Assembly (NCBI RefSeq): GCF_037042905.1
Contig: NC_087261.1
Span: forward strand, 23,511,317 to 23,575,316
Origin: Lytechinus pictus
Taxonomy: Eukaryota; Echinodermata; Echinoidea; Temnopleuroida; Toxopneustidae
Direction: 5' to 3'
Length of the DNA stretch: 64,000 nt
The notes below the pieces were generated by a model. The model ran no database searches and had not been told where the DNA came from. It saw only the letters and a program-made list of their open reading frames with translations. The position numbers and the translations under genes are program-made. Shown here piece by piece: positions 10,801 through 25,000 of this stretch; the first letter of the stretch is position 1, and each line of letters begins with the position of its first letter.

Positions 10801-13800
10801 TTATGAGATATACAGGAGTAAATTGGCACTAATACCATTTCTTTCATTCTCTGGGGTCCTTTTTTTTTTCTTGCAGGGATATGCCTTTGTACCTCACAGT
10901 GAGCTGGTGTCCATCGTTCTGACTGCTTTCAGGTCTCATCTATCACAAAGCCTTGCTGTAAGTTCTTTTTATTTTAATCATTCAAACAGAATCTAATAAA
11001 ATGACTACCCTTGGCTCTGAAATTAGGGGACACACCGTTTGCTCCGGTCTTAATATCTCAGTGGGCATAGGGATAGAGTTTTTGGTTCAGAATAATGTAA
11101 AGATAAGTATAAGGGGTTATTTGTTTTGGAGGTTAGGTTAAAATTATGTTTAGCTTAATTTTTATAAATTATAGTGGGGAACAGATTGTTAAGGATATTA
11201 AATGGATATCTATTGAACAAAGAAGGGACTATTTTTAGCAAACTTGATGTATAAATGTATCATGGAATTGCCCCATCTCGTGTATATAATAGTATTAAAA
11301 TGGTTTGTGAAAGACATGATGTTAGAACACGTGATTATAATACACTAAATGTTGTTCCACCTAAACCTAATATTGAATGCTTCAAGAAATATTTTATGTT
11401 CTCCACCGCACGGGTCTGGAACAATTTGCCAGATTCGCTTACGAATGCAATTTTTAGTTTCATTAAATTCTTTCAAATTATCCTTTTAAAAATGTATTTC
11501 TTATGATACTATGTCAATTTTCACCTCACATTGGCTGTCATACACAATTATTACGAGCACATATTAATGCATTTCTATTTTCATCTTTCCTTACTTTTCA
11601 TGTTATTACCGATATACCCTTCAGTTCTTTCTGGATAGTATTTTTTTAACCAATGTTTTTGTCTATGATAACCCTTTTCTTTATCGTAATATACAATTCC
11701 CTTATTCCTCCTTAACATTGATGTTACGTTGCTATAATTTGTAATTAGACATACATTAATACCTTATTGATATTGTTTCACCCAATTTTCTATATATTTC
11801 CTATAATGCCATAATTAATTCATTACTATTTCTGAAAATATAGTACATTTTATGATGTTTAGTAAGCAAATAATATTCACTGAATTCCATGGGTGTATGT
11901 AAACCTTTGGCCTCAACTTTAGATCAACAAAATTTGCATTACAGATCTAATGCTTTCAGATTTTTTTTTTGGGGTAGATCACTGCGAGAGGAGTACCCCA
12001 CTTGGAGGAAGATGGCCGCCTCCTTCCGATGCTCAATAATCTAAGCAAGCAGTACTTGGGCCAGGACTACAGTAGCAGTAAAAGGTCTGGGAATTCAGCG
12101 ATCAACCTTGAAGACATAGAAAAGGTAATATCAAATGGTGATATGGATCCTGATTGGCTGAAATCTATCACATGACCAGTCAATAATTTATCAACGACTG
12201 ATACTAATGACTACTTAGGTTGGTCATGAGTTAGAGAGAATGATTGCTTGTTTGTTTGTTCACATCACCGTCTTACAAAACATATATCAAGGGCAATGCA
12301 CACCTTGCGAGTGGTCTAGTTCAACCCAATTTTGGATCAGATAGCTTTTTTATGAAAATATGAATGCATCAAATATTTTGATTTGAGGTTCAAATTAAAC
12401 TCTTAGAATACTAATACCGAAATTTTGGACTTCATTCTTAAGTAAAGGGGAGAAGTTGAAGACCCTGATTCATTGTTTCAACATTGACACCAAACTTGAC
12501 ATGTTTTTTTGTTTATTTCTCTCTTACTCTCACTGCTTTTTATATTAAACCCCTATCAGGTTTTAGAGCTAAGCAAATGGTCTATGTTCATAAAGTTGCT
12601 TTATCTATAAATTCTTGGTTGTATACTGTTTAATCTAATTATGTGAAATTGTGTGCTCTATTTTTCTGTTGACAATCAATTTTGAATAAATTTGAATTTT
12701 CATTTAGGTTTGGGAGCCTGATCAACATTTTTTTGTTTACACCGCACTTCTTAGCACTAACACCAAACTTAAAATCACCAACCTTTCGCCTTTTCTTTTT
12801 ATTTCTCAGTACTCCAAGCAGTCATTCCCGCTCTGCATGCGCCAGCTCCACATGTCACTCCGGGAACACCACCATCTCCGTCACGGAGGCAGGATGCAGT
12901 ATGGGTTATTCCTCAAGGGTATCGGGATGACCCTGGAACAAGCCATGACCTTCTGGAGGTCAGAGTTCACTCGTATCATGGATATGGACAAGGTAAAAGA
13001 ACTAAAAAGCTCATGTTATTTTAGCTGTGTTTTTATTTTACTGAAATCTCACTAGACAAGCCTTTTAAAATTTTCTTATTGATAGCGTAGTGGCCCAGTG
13101 GATTAGTCTTCTGACTTTGAAACAGAGGGTCGTGGGTTCGAATCCCAGCCATGGCGTAATTTCCTTCAGCAAGAAATTTATCCACATTGTGCTGCACTCA
13201 GCCCAGGTGAGGTGAATGGGTACCCGGCAGGATTAATTCCTTCAATGCATGATCGCTGAAAGGCAGCTCGAGCTAAAACCGGGGTAATAATAATAATAAC
13301 AACGCGCCTCGGAATAGAATATTTCTAGATAGATGGCGCTATATAAATGCCTATTATTATTATTATTATTATATCTTGGGGTCCCCATGGACTGATTCCC
13401 ACCAAATTTAGGTTTTGGGGTTTTTTCATCATTCTCTACCAAAATATGGTACACTGTATAAAAAATGCTGATATGCAAAAGGTGAAAATCGATGACGTCA
13501 CTTTCCGGTACTCTATTTGGTCTAATTGCTCTAGCTACAATACACTTTGTCTTACACTCTCCGTCTGATTTTACAATGAATCAAGAAAAGATTTCAAGAT
13601 CAAACATGAATTCCTATGGTTGGAGACCTTCCTCACATAGACACATCAAAACTTAAGCCCAGCACACACTATGCAATACGATACAGCACAATTTTTTATT
13701 AAATCGCATTTTGCATTACATAATAAAGTTCCGAAAGTAAAATTATGTCATTTTAAGTTCGGCATAATGCTTAATTTCTATTTCATTAGTCCAGCCACTA

Positions 13801-16014
13801 TTCTAAACTCTGATCGCTAAGATTATATCAGTTGGAAGGTTCATATCAAATGTTATTACAATTTCTTTGAAATTCCGTTCCCAACAAATCGCATAGTGTG
13901 CGCCGGGCTTAGCCACACATCTGAAGGGATCCTTATAGTACTGTGAACAAGAAAAGTTGATACCTACGTTACTTGGATATCTTGTCATTTTTGGACCCAA
14001 CCTGACGGAATTTCCCAATTGTCTCCTTGTACAGTTTGACAAGCAATATTCCTACAACATCCGCCATAACTATGGCAAGGAGGGAAAGCGACAGAACTAC
14101 ACACCATACAGCTGTATGAAGATCATCATGAGCAGTGCACCAGGACAGGGAGATTACCATGGTAACGTTTTAATCATAGAAATACAAGCAATCCTTGGAG
14201 GAGATGATTCACAAAATAGTCAATTTCAACTAAAAATGACATAAAAAATGTTTGATAGCATTGTCTTATAATGTGTTTCTGAAGGACCATATGCATCAGT
14301 GAACACTTTTATTTAAAAATATGGTTGATTTTCATGTTTGGTTAATTTTTCAGGATCACACAATACCTGGTATTGACAATGATATATAAAAAGTGAAATG
14401 GAAGACATGTATCATCTCTGTACTTTTCTTTTTCTTTATCCAAAAGAAATAATAACCTGTGGATGTATGAAATGACCATAGATGTAATAAACCTAAATAA
14501 ATGACCATGTGTGTATGTATCAATGAAAAATATGTGCCACTATATTTCTGGTAGAATATGTGCACACATGCTGATACACTGTAAGTTAGCAAATTAAACG
14601 TGACATTCCTGCTGGGTGGCAGATATTTTTCAAAGCAGTTCTGGTGCACAGTCCTATATGTGCATATAAAATATTGTATTTTCAGTGTGTTACAACAAAG
14701 TTCGGTCAACGTAAATGTAGGAGATCTACAATGACATGATGACAATTTCATGCCCTTGTCTTTGTAGACTTTCTGATAAATCAATCAATACTACTTTGGT
14801 TCAGTTGCAATCCATAAACTGGTCTCTTTTAATGTCTTCAGGTTGTCCATTCCGTCATACCGATGGTGCCTTGTTGAAGCAGAGGCTCTCCACCTTTGGA
14901 CTCGCACAGAATGGTGTCGAGCAGGTTAGTTTACTTCATTGGAAGAAAAAAATGAATGAATTTTATGTTTCTCAAGGTAAACAACTTCAGGGTTCCCAGC
15001 CCATCAGGGAAATCAGGGAAAATTATTTTACCTTTTTCCAGTCAGGGAAAAATCAGGGAATTTGGTAAAAAATACCTCAAATCAGGGGAAAATGCCTTAA
15101 ATGAGGAAAAAATCAGGGAATTTTGATCAGCCCAAAAGTTGAAAGCACGGTAGTCAGTCAGACTCTGTTATATTTTGTTGCATATCAAAACAACATCCAT
15201 TGAATGACTGGTTATTGTGGTACTAATTAGTTTTACATTATTGTTTTTATACTGAAAATACATGTAATTCACTGCAACAACTTGAAACATGCGAAACTGG
15301 GAATGTGTTCAAATAATTATCAGGGAATTTTTAAACTTCATCAGGGAAAAATCAGGGAATTTTAAGGTGCAACCCTAAGAGGGGTTTGCATGGACTATGC
15401 TAATTCAGCTCACAATAGCTTTTGATTGGTTTATTGTAAAGAAAAGCTTTGCGTGAACGCAGTACGATGCGATGCACACATCACTATCGTGTATGTGTCT
15501 ATGAACAATAGACTTAATACACTTTGTGTGAGTTGTGAATGAGATGTGACTTGAGTCGAAGTTGACAGCCCCCTGTATGTGACTCCAGTCGCACAAAGCA
15601 GGCAAAGAGTTAACTCTGGTGTTAGTCAGAATGATCTGAATTCCCTTATTGAAAATATGAGAAAATCTCCAACTTAATTCTGCGAACTTTTAATATTTGC
15701 ATTTGGCTTCCTTCTTCCAGGTCATGGAGCTGGTCAAAGGCCATCACTATCAACTGGCTTGTACCAGATACTTTGAGCTCTCGCACAACGTTCCAGAAGC
15801 GGAGTTCCTTCTGAACCATCCTAACCAATACTTTGAGGAGAGTCTGAAGGTCAGAGGAGGAGGCACTGGGAGAAAAGAAGGTAGGTGTTTTTTTTTTTAT
15901 CATGAGGATATTGATGATGAGGATGTTGATGACAGCAATGCAGTAGTGTTATGTTTGTAGTTTTCAATATATTATCATTATCATCATTACTATCATCTTC
16001 ATTCCCGTCACTGC

Positions 16015-16047
<33 letters not shown>

Positions 16048-19000
16048 TACTATGAGAGGTGTTGTGGCTTTGTGCATAAGTCTCTTTTGAACTTGAATCA
16101 CAACGTCCGGGGATCAAATCACACTGTAGCACTTGCATCCTTTGGCAAGGCATTTATACATTTGCCTCTCTCCACCCAGGTGTACTGGGTATGCAGTAGG
16201 AAGGAATTTATGAATGCACGAGTGTCCAATCAGGGTAGCCATGCCAGAATAATAGTATGCATCACTTAGAAAGATTTTAAGCTCTATAAATGATGCATAT
16301 TGTTATTACATGTACAGTATATAGCAATTTAGAGGTGCCGATTATCTAATTGTCAATTCAGTGGGACACCATGGCCCCATCTTACAAAGAGTTACAATTG
16401 ATTGGATCAATCGTAACTCTGGAAATCCATCAGTGTCATAGTTTTTTATACAGGAAATTTCAAAGTGTCCTTTAAAACAAAGGAGAACACACAAAATTGT
16501 CAAGAAATCAATGAATTTATGGATATACATTCATATCTAGAAAAGTTTTTGAACATACATGCATTTTTCTAGTTGACATTGCTGGCTTTCCATAGTTGCG
16601 ATGGATTGGAACAATCACAACTCTTTGTAAGATGGGGCCCACATGTTTCCCCGGCTTATAAGCTTCAGCTCCTAATGGCAATTGTTGCATTCAAAGAATT
16701 AATTCTGTTGGGTGCCCATTCACCTCGCCTGCGTTGAGTGCAGCACGGTATGGGTCAATTTCTTGCTGCCTTGGTTGGGGTTTGAATCCACGACCCTGTT
16801 TCAAGGACCAGAGACTAATCCATTGGACTACATTATACAATGCTCACCTTTATCACCGTCAACACCATGAAATAAGACACTTAATTCTGAAAGTTTTGTA
16901 TGAAAAGGTGATGATGATGATGCACAGCATTTGTATAGCGCCATGTATCTGTCAAAGACATTCAAAGGCGCATTGGAGGAGCCAGCCAATCTGGGTCGCC
17001 AAGAAGGGCGCGCACACAGAACTGTGACCCGCAGGTCACTCCTCCCGATAACTGGTTGGGGAATGCAGGTGGACCACTACACCGGGGTTTCTCCCTACTC
17101 TTATTCGAATAGTGCAGTGGGTTCTTAACGTGCAAAGGTGGTGATTCTCCTCTACACGGGGCCTCCATTTAATTTCCTCTCCGAGGGACGGAGTGTTTTC
17201 CACTGTAACATAGCCTGCATCTATGAAACATGGGAGAGACGTGAAAGGTGATGATGAAGACAATGGCAGCAGCAATCATGTTTAGGTATCGTCAACTTTG
17301 TGGTCATTTTCATCCTCTGCATTCCTACCATCACCTTTGACCCCACTTTTATGACATCACTATCACTACCATCATCATTATCATCGTTACTATAATCATC
17401 GTCATGGCCATGAGCTTATTCATAATCGCAATCATCGCTTTTATCATTATTACAATTGTCACTGTTACAAATATCATAAAATCATTATCTGATCATCATA
17501 ACTATTATCTTCATCATCATCATTGCTCTCATCATCGTCATCATCATTATTACCCTCATCATCATCATCAAGCTCATCATCGGCATCATCATCATAATTA
17601 CTCTTAGAATCTTCCTCCTAATCATTACCAGGTCATCATCATTACCTTTGTCATCATTATTTAATACCCCCATCATCATTACCCTTATCATCATCATTAC
17701 CCTTATCATCATCATTACCCTCATAGTCGTCAGTACTATCAAATGGTATGTGCACAAGTTTAATATGGTTCTCTATTGGATCACTGCAAACTCCCAAAAT
17801 TCCATATGTTTTCTGCCTTTAACAGGCTGTGCCTTTGTCTAGGAAATCTTCATATGAGCTACATATCAAGGTTCTTTTACAGGTTTCACGTTTCCACTCT
17901 TAAGTGACATCCGGATGTGCCATTTATTTCCTTGTTTAGAGAATCAATACAAACCCTTCAAAACCCTACTCCTTTTGCTGTGAAATTATCATTTCCAGGG
18001 CAACACAGGGTATCATTAAAGGGGAAATGAGTAGATATTAAGGCTACTTCATTTCCCCCCCCCCCCAAAGAAAATATATCAGTCAATAATACACCACGCT
18101 ACACACTCCTTTGTATATTCTTCTATCTTATTCTCCATTCCTACTCTTTTTATTTTTCTTTCCCCTTTAAAATGTCACTTTGGTCATCGCCCCCCCCCCC
18201 TCATCTCAAAACTGTGACTGGCCATTGCTTTGAGAACAGTCTGGTTTGTCAAATGATATGGATTTGCATCACTATGTTGTAAAACAATATGCATCATTTT
18301 GCACACGCATTCAATAAAGCACACCCGGTCCCTTGGAGATGTGGAGATGGTCCGCAAACCCTTCCATATGCGTTGGATGTGTTATAATTCTACATACATG
18401 GTCTGGCTGATACGTATGCATTTCTTGTCACACATCAATAAAATATCAGTAGTAGGCCAGTAATTTCAGCTTAATTTAGGATTTATTGTATCAAAATAGT
18501 GTTAACATCCATACATGTCTTACATGTACTTCTACAACATACTTTATGGTACTAAAATACTTTGCAGTCAGAGAAACGTTTGAAAGAAAGCAGCAATATT
18601 ATTCTACACAAACTTTTTGCCAAACCTGTACACAAGAGCATATTCATATTTAACATACAGTAGAATAGATATTTCTTTATCAATGTGAACAAAAGGAACC
18701 ATTTGTTGTGTTTTCCCTACTTTGTTTATAATAAATTAAAAGTGGCATTCATTAGCCTCAGTAACTTGCATATTCTTAGAAGGAAATTGAAATCAGTAAA
18801 TTCCTCAAATTGGCCATACAAAGGAAAACATATATTCAAAGTGGCATACATGTATTTGAACTTCTCAATATGCCTTCTTTCAAATTACGCTTATTCCCCT
18901 ACAAAATTTTGATATAAAAGTGTACATGTTAACAAAAAAATAATAATCAAAACACAGTCCAAACGAGGAGATTCTATACTGGCCATTTCCTGGTTTAGTA

Positions 19001-22000
19001 GGAAATGTCGATATTGGCGAAAAGAATGACCTAACTATCAAAACCAATCAACTCTTTGAAAGAGTAGATCGTAAAACTGCAGGGAGATCGTTTGGTTTTG
19101 ATTGTCAAGATATGTTTCATATTCCTGACAATCGCTCCAAGGTTGCTTTTCGAATCATGGAAGTAATTTGTCTTTTTCACATCATTAACAAAGATAAACC
19201 TATGTATAATGATCAATCCATATCTTAGTTTTACTTTCAATTCAAAGAAGAGATGACCTATTAAACTTGAAAGAACAGTGTGACAGTGTGAACTAGGGAG
19301 ACAATCACACTGCTGCTTGTAGTGATTTACCCCCCCCCCCCCCCGAAATGCTCAAGAGATCCCTGGAATATACACGTACAATGTATGAAAGAGCTCTGGA
19401 AAATCCCCAATTCACTGCAATGTAAAAGTTTTTCTTAATGTTACAGATTTAGACAGTACATGTAGGCTGATATCCTCAGAAAAAAGAATAACTTATTGCC
19501 TGGGGTGAACACATGTGTGGTCACTACGTGAAAGTGATCACACTAACAGTCAGCAAGAGCTAAATTACATAGAGTTTACATTGACAAGTTATAAAATTTC
19601 AAAGAAATACAATTTAATTTACATTCAGAATCAAAGCACATCGCAGCAGGTTGCATTATGTGAACAGGCTTCAGCGAATGGTTGCACATTTCCCTACATT
19701 GCATGTAGGGGGTTTTGCACCATGATGAAGAGTGAAATCTAGAACACAGTAAATGTATCAAAAATGCATGTAAAAAAACAAACAGCTGGGAGGCCTTTGT
19801 CGAATATTGGTGAACCGGAACAGCAATTTCGTCCCAAGTTTCGGAGCTGATAAATTATTGCAAATATGTCATATGCCGAGAGTCCAGGACGAAATTGCCG
19901 TTTTGATTGACCAACTCTTGACAAAGACTTCTTGCCTGCTCTTTGTCATGAAGGGCATTTGACAATATATTTTCTATGCTCCTGCAAGCGTTCTGCATGG
20001 CAGTGCAAAAACTCTGTACTACAGTAACTTCGACTGCAAAACTGACAAGAGGCATCTGAGGTTATAAACATGTGCTACATACATATGGAAAACTGAAACA
20101 ACATGCCCTGTCATCGTGTAGAATGAGATTTTTTTTTTTGGCAAGGTATGATAGGAGCTCTTGGCTCGTTGATACATGTATGTCCTGTCCTTGATGCTAT
20201 GACTTGGAATGCATCCAGAGCAAAGCTTTTTTATGGTTAGGTGATCACATGATAATGATGATATTAAATTGAAAACCATTACCCAACAAAGCGTGATCAT
20301 ATTTCAGAGTTGGATTCAGACAATCGTAAAAAATTTCTTGAAAAACACCGACAAACATGTACTCTTTATTACATTGTTGAAATTCCATTGTCATTTTCAT
20401 TAAAAAATGACTGAAACTTTATAATTTTCTAGGTTTGAAATTCAACACTACCCATATGAGTTGTATGTGTATACATAGACTTTCCAGCAATGCTACCAAC
20501 TACATTGCAACCTTGAGTGTAAAGAATGCAGCCAGCAGTTGCACAATCTGATTGTGCTATTTACTCTAAATGTGAAAAAAATTCCCAATGTCAAGTCAAT
20601 TCTACATCGGTTCCATGATAACCCCCCCCCCAAAAAAAAAAAAAGAATAATAATAAAAAAATAACAATACTTAATACCCCTTCTGGAATCTAGTTTAAAA
20701 AGTTATGTACATGTACATGTAAGACATGGAAAAAATGATGATTACTTTTTTCTCTCTTACATGTATTTCTTCACAAATGTTTAAGGAATATCTAAAGATA
20801 TGGGGAGATCGTTGTCTTCATTCGTTCAAGATAAAGTTTTGTGGCTTTTTTTTCCCTTAGAAAATATTTCCCCCTCTATTGTCTTTGAACACATCAATGT
20901 TCAGCTATTAAGGATATCATGAAGAATACAAAAATATAATATTGTTATCATACCAGTGGTTGCCTGTTAATAAACATTTTATCTAAAAAAATCAAAAATT
21001 GGACAGCTCCGAAATATCGTGATTGTTGAATTATTTCCTAATCATATGTGCCAACTTTCTTTTCCCTTAAAGGCATACTCTAGGCTGAAAATAATTACAT
21101 GTATATCCAAATATAGAGTAAAATTCACCCCAAAATATGCTGAAAATATCAAAATCTGATGATATTAGGAAGTTATTTAATTTAAACTAGCAATATTTTG
21201 TGAAAACAGTTATACATAGTATGCACATCGTCATGAAACATTCATTAGGTGGGATGACAATGTCGCATCCCCACTCTCCTTAAGTAGTGTTTTTATATTT
21301 TCAGACATGTGTGTGATATGACTCCCGTGACATCAATTTGCTCTTTCAACATTCATCAATTCATGCATAGACCAAAATCTTCATTGTATTTACAGTCTGA
21401 AAATTTTCTTTATCTGTTCAAATCATATTATTTTTAGCCTGGAGTACCCCTTTAAAGATTTATCTACTGGAATCAAGACTGTTTTTAGACTACCGGTATA
21501 CAGTATACTGAGTTTGCGATCAAATACAGCCTCATTTGAACTGTAATAGAAATTTGTTTAATTTGAGAAATTGGATTTTAACAGCTTTACATTGTGTGCA
21601 TTGCAAGTCAACAGAATGCTTTCAGCCACAGCTTACAGTACACTTTGTGTAATATCGTTATGAAAATTAAGATTAATATCAATACACAACGCCTAAATTC
21701 GTAATACTTTTTGAAAGTACATTTACAATTTTTTCTGTTATGGAGAGTGTAACTCAAAATATGTCCATATCAATGTCAAACAATATATTACATGTATAAA
21801 ATGAAATTATATATCCCCCAAAAAGTACAGTACGGTATATAATAACGCACACTGAATTCGAACAAATTTAAATTACACAAGGATGATTTTCCCCAAACAA
21901 GTGACTTGCTGAAAATCATGATCGTATTATGGTTTGCTATGCATATTGGTCTTGTAATAATCTAATATCATTTTTAAAAAGCTCACTTTCAATCAATTGC

Positions 22001-25000
22001 ATTCCATGTGACTAGATTACATGTATGAGATAACTGACCCATAGGATAGTGATTATATAAGGAAAATAACATAAGCATATTTTACAACCCAACTTTTTGA
22101 CAAAATGTCTAGATTTGGTGGCTATAAAAGAGCTGTTATATTACTAAATTCTGCCAAGCAAATGACAAGGATCCGTACCATATTATTTCATAAAACAAAT
22201 AATGTGTTGCTCTCATTGTGATAACTTGAGAAATATCCATTCAAAGTCACTAAGCAGTGGCTCATCTTGGCTCCATGCAGTTACCGAAGTTATCACATGC
22301 GCTAATTTGGTCAAATGCAATCAGAGTCACACATTATACATGTTTAAATGTACGTAATATTTACATGCCCTACATGACTTTTACTACTCTCACTTGCATA
22401 TAAACTGCATTTTATATATAAACTAAGTACTTTGTGCTAAATCAAATTATTTTGATAAATTGAAGACACTTCAGCTGTGAGTACTGTGCTTGTATACATG
22501 TAAGACTACTTTTGGTTTCACAATTTCACCATCATCCCTCTATACACATGGTAATAGTACATATTTTGCAAAGTAGTATATAATTTACAACAAAAAATAC
22601 CAGTGTGTATTCACTGTACAACTGTACACGCATACATGCATTTAGTGTAGTGGAATGATATATTTAAACAAAATATACATGTATTTCTACCTATTTTTTT
22701 TCTTGTTTGTATCACAAAATAGTTAAATATCATAATACTCTTATCGACGGCCAGTAGAAGAAAAATTACCTGTGTACCAATGTAAAAGAATTTCACATCT
22801 GTGGCTAAAACAGAAATATCAAGTATAATGCTAATCCGGGGGGGGGGGGGGGGCAGTCAAATGTATTGCTGTACACATGCGTGACCAAAAAAACATGTTT
22901 AAAGGGGTGTTTTTTTTCAGTTTTGGACGAGAGCCGTGCGTGCACTCGTTAAAGGGGAATGAAACCTTTGGAACAATTAGGCTTGTGTCAAAACAGAAAA
23001 ATCAAAGAATAAGAACAAAGAAAGTTTGAGAAAAATCGGACAGATAATGAGAAAGTTATGAGCATTTGAATATTGCAATCATTAATGCTATGATGGAGAT
23101 CCTCCCATTGGCAATGCGACAAGGATGTGTGATGTCACATGTGAACAACTTTCCCTTTGGTGGACTATAAAATACCCCCAAAATGTGTCTTTTTGCTTTT
23201 TCTTATGGTGATACAAACTATTTATCCATGATGTATTCTGTAAAAATCTGAATCACATGCCCTCCTATAGAAAGAACACATGATCTACTGATAGATGTGA
23301 TAAAAGAGGTAGTTTAAGTGAAATATAAACTTAAGTAATGGGGAGAGTTGTTCACAAGTGACATCACACATCTTTGTCACATTGCCAATATGAGGATCTC
23401 CATAGCATTAGTGATCACAATATTCAAATGTTATAACTTTTTTGTTATTTGTCCGATTTTTCTCAAACTTTCGTTGGTCTGTTTCTTTGATTTTTCTGTT
23501 TTCACACAAGCTATCTTGTTCCAAAGGTTTCATTCTCCTTTAAGAGTATCAAAAACACTGATTTTCATGAAAAAGGGTGATTTTGAAAGACTGGTCAATG
23601 GTCAATCGCACATGTATTTTGGGTATACTTTTTTCCAAAGCTTTTTTTTAAGACTAGCCGAACGTGTTTAGGGTATGTTTTTTCCCCCAAGCTTTTTCCC
23701 CAGGGTCGTATAAAATGTGTAAATAAAGCCCGCGAAAAAACTTGTTTAGGGGGTTATTTTGCACACTCGTTTTTAATAGGGGTGTTTAGAAATAATTTGG
23801 TCACGCATGTGTACAGCAATGCATTTTACTCCCCCCCCCCCCCAAATGACATTCCAAAAACACGATCCACAGGTATCAAATATTCAGCCATATTCACATA
23901 AAAAGAAATCATCTATTTGTGATCATTTTGAGGCAAGTCTTGAAGAATGTCATGGGAATGCAATTCGTCAGATGTTTTAGTCGTCTTTTGCAGTCCACAC
24001 AGGCAACTTTACTTGCCATTATGTAGTCTGTGTAACCATTGGAGCCGGAAAATTGTGTCCAAAGCTTAAGATGGACAAGCTGTTTTGAATAAAAAATGGT
24101 TCGATCCCAAAGCTCTGCTCATCATGTTCTGAGGCCACTGTATGTAATGTAGCTTGACAATTAGCCAGGATAATTCTTATCTTCAAGGCCATAACAACTG
24201 AAGGCGTCTGTTGCCAGAATCAGAGACTAACAATCGGCCATCTTTAGTGACAGAGACCCCTAAAGGTTCATCCAACTGGCCTTCTTCGGTACCATGCCTT
24301 CCCAAGTTTAGTGCATACGATCCTGAAGGATTGAAGACCTCAATCCGATGGTTTCCTCTGTTGGCCACATAAATGTAACCCTGAGAATCTACTGTGATTC
24401 CACTGGGACAGTTCAGATCACCAGGACTCGTTCCCCACCTACCAAAGCGGTACAGGTATGTACCCTGTGATGAAAACACGTTGACGCAGTGCTTGAAAGC
24501 ATCAGTGATCAGAAGCTCTCCTCCTTGCGTAAATGCTATGTAAGCAGGATTGCGGAATTGGCCATCCCTCTCGCCCTTCTTCCCTATTTGCCGCAAAAAT
24601 TGGCCCAAAGGGTTGAAGACTTTCACGCAACCATTGTTGTAGTCACAAACGTAGATGTTGTCCTGTTTGTCACACACAATACCCATGGGTGTATCAAAAC
24701 AATAATTTGAGTGTCCACGAGATCCAAACTGCTTGAGGCACCTGCCGGTACTGATTTCCCACACCTGGATCTTGTGATTGAAACTGTCAGTGATGATTAT
24801 ATGCCCAGAGCTGTTTGAACAGATTCCTTTGGGGAATTGCATCTGCCCTGCACCTGCACCCTTGCTCCCCATTTTCCGCAGCAGGCGACCTTCCTCATTG
24901 ATAATCATTGCACAATGCTCGAGCTCGTCAACTACAGCAAAGCAGTTGTTCAGTTTCTCCACAACGTGAACCCCAACTGGTCTCTCAAACAGTTGCCCAA

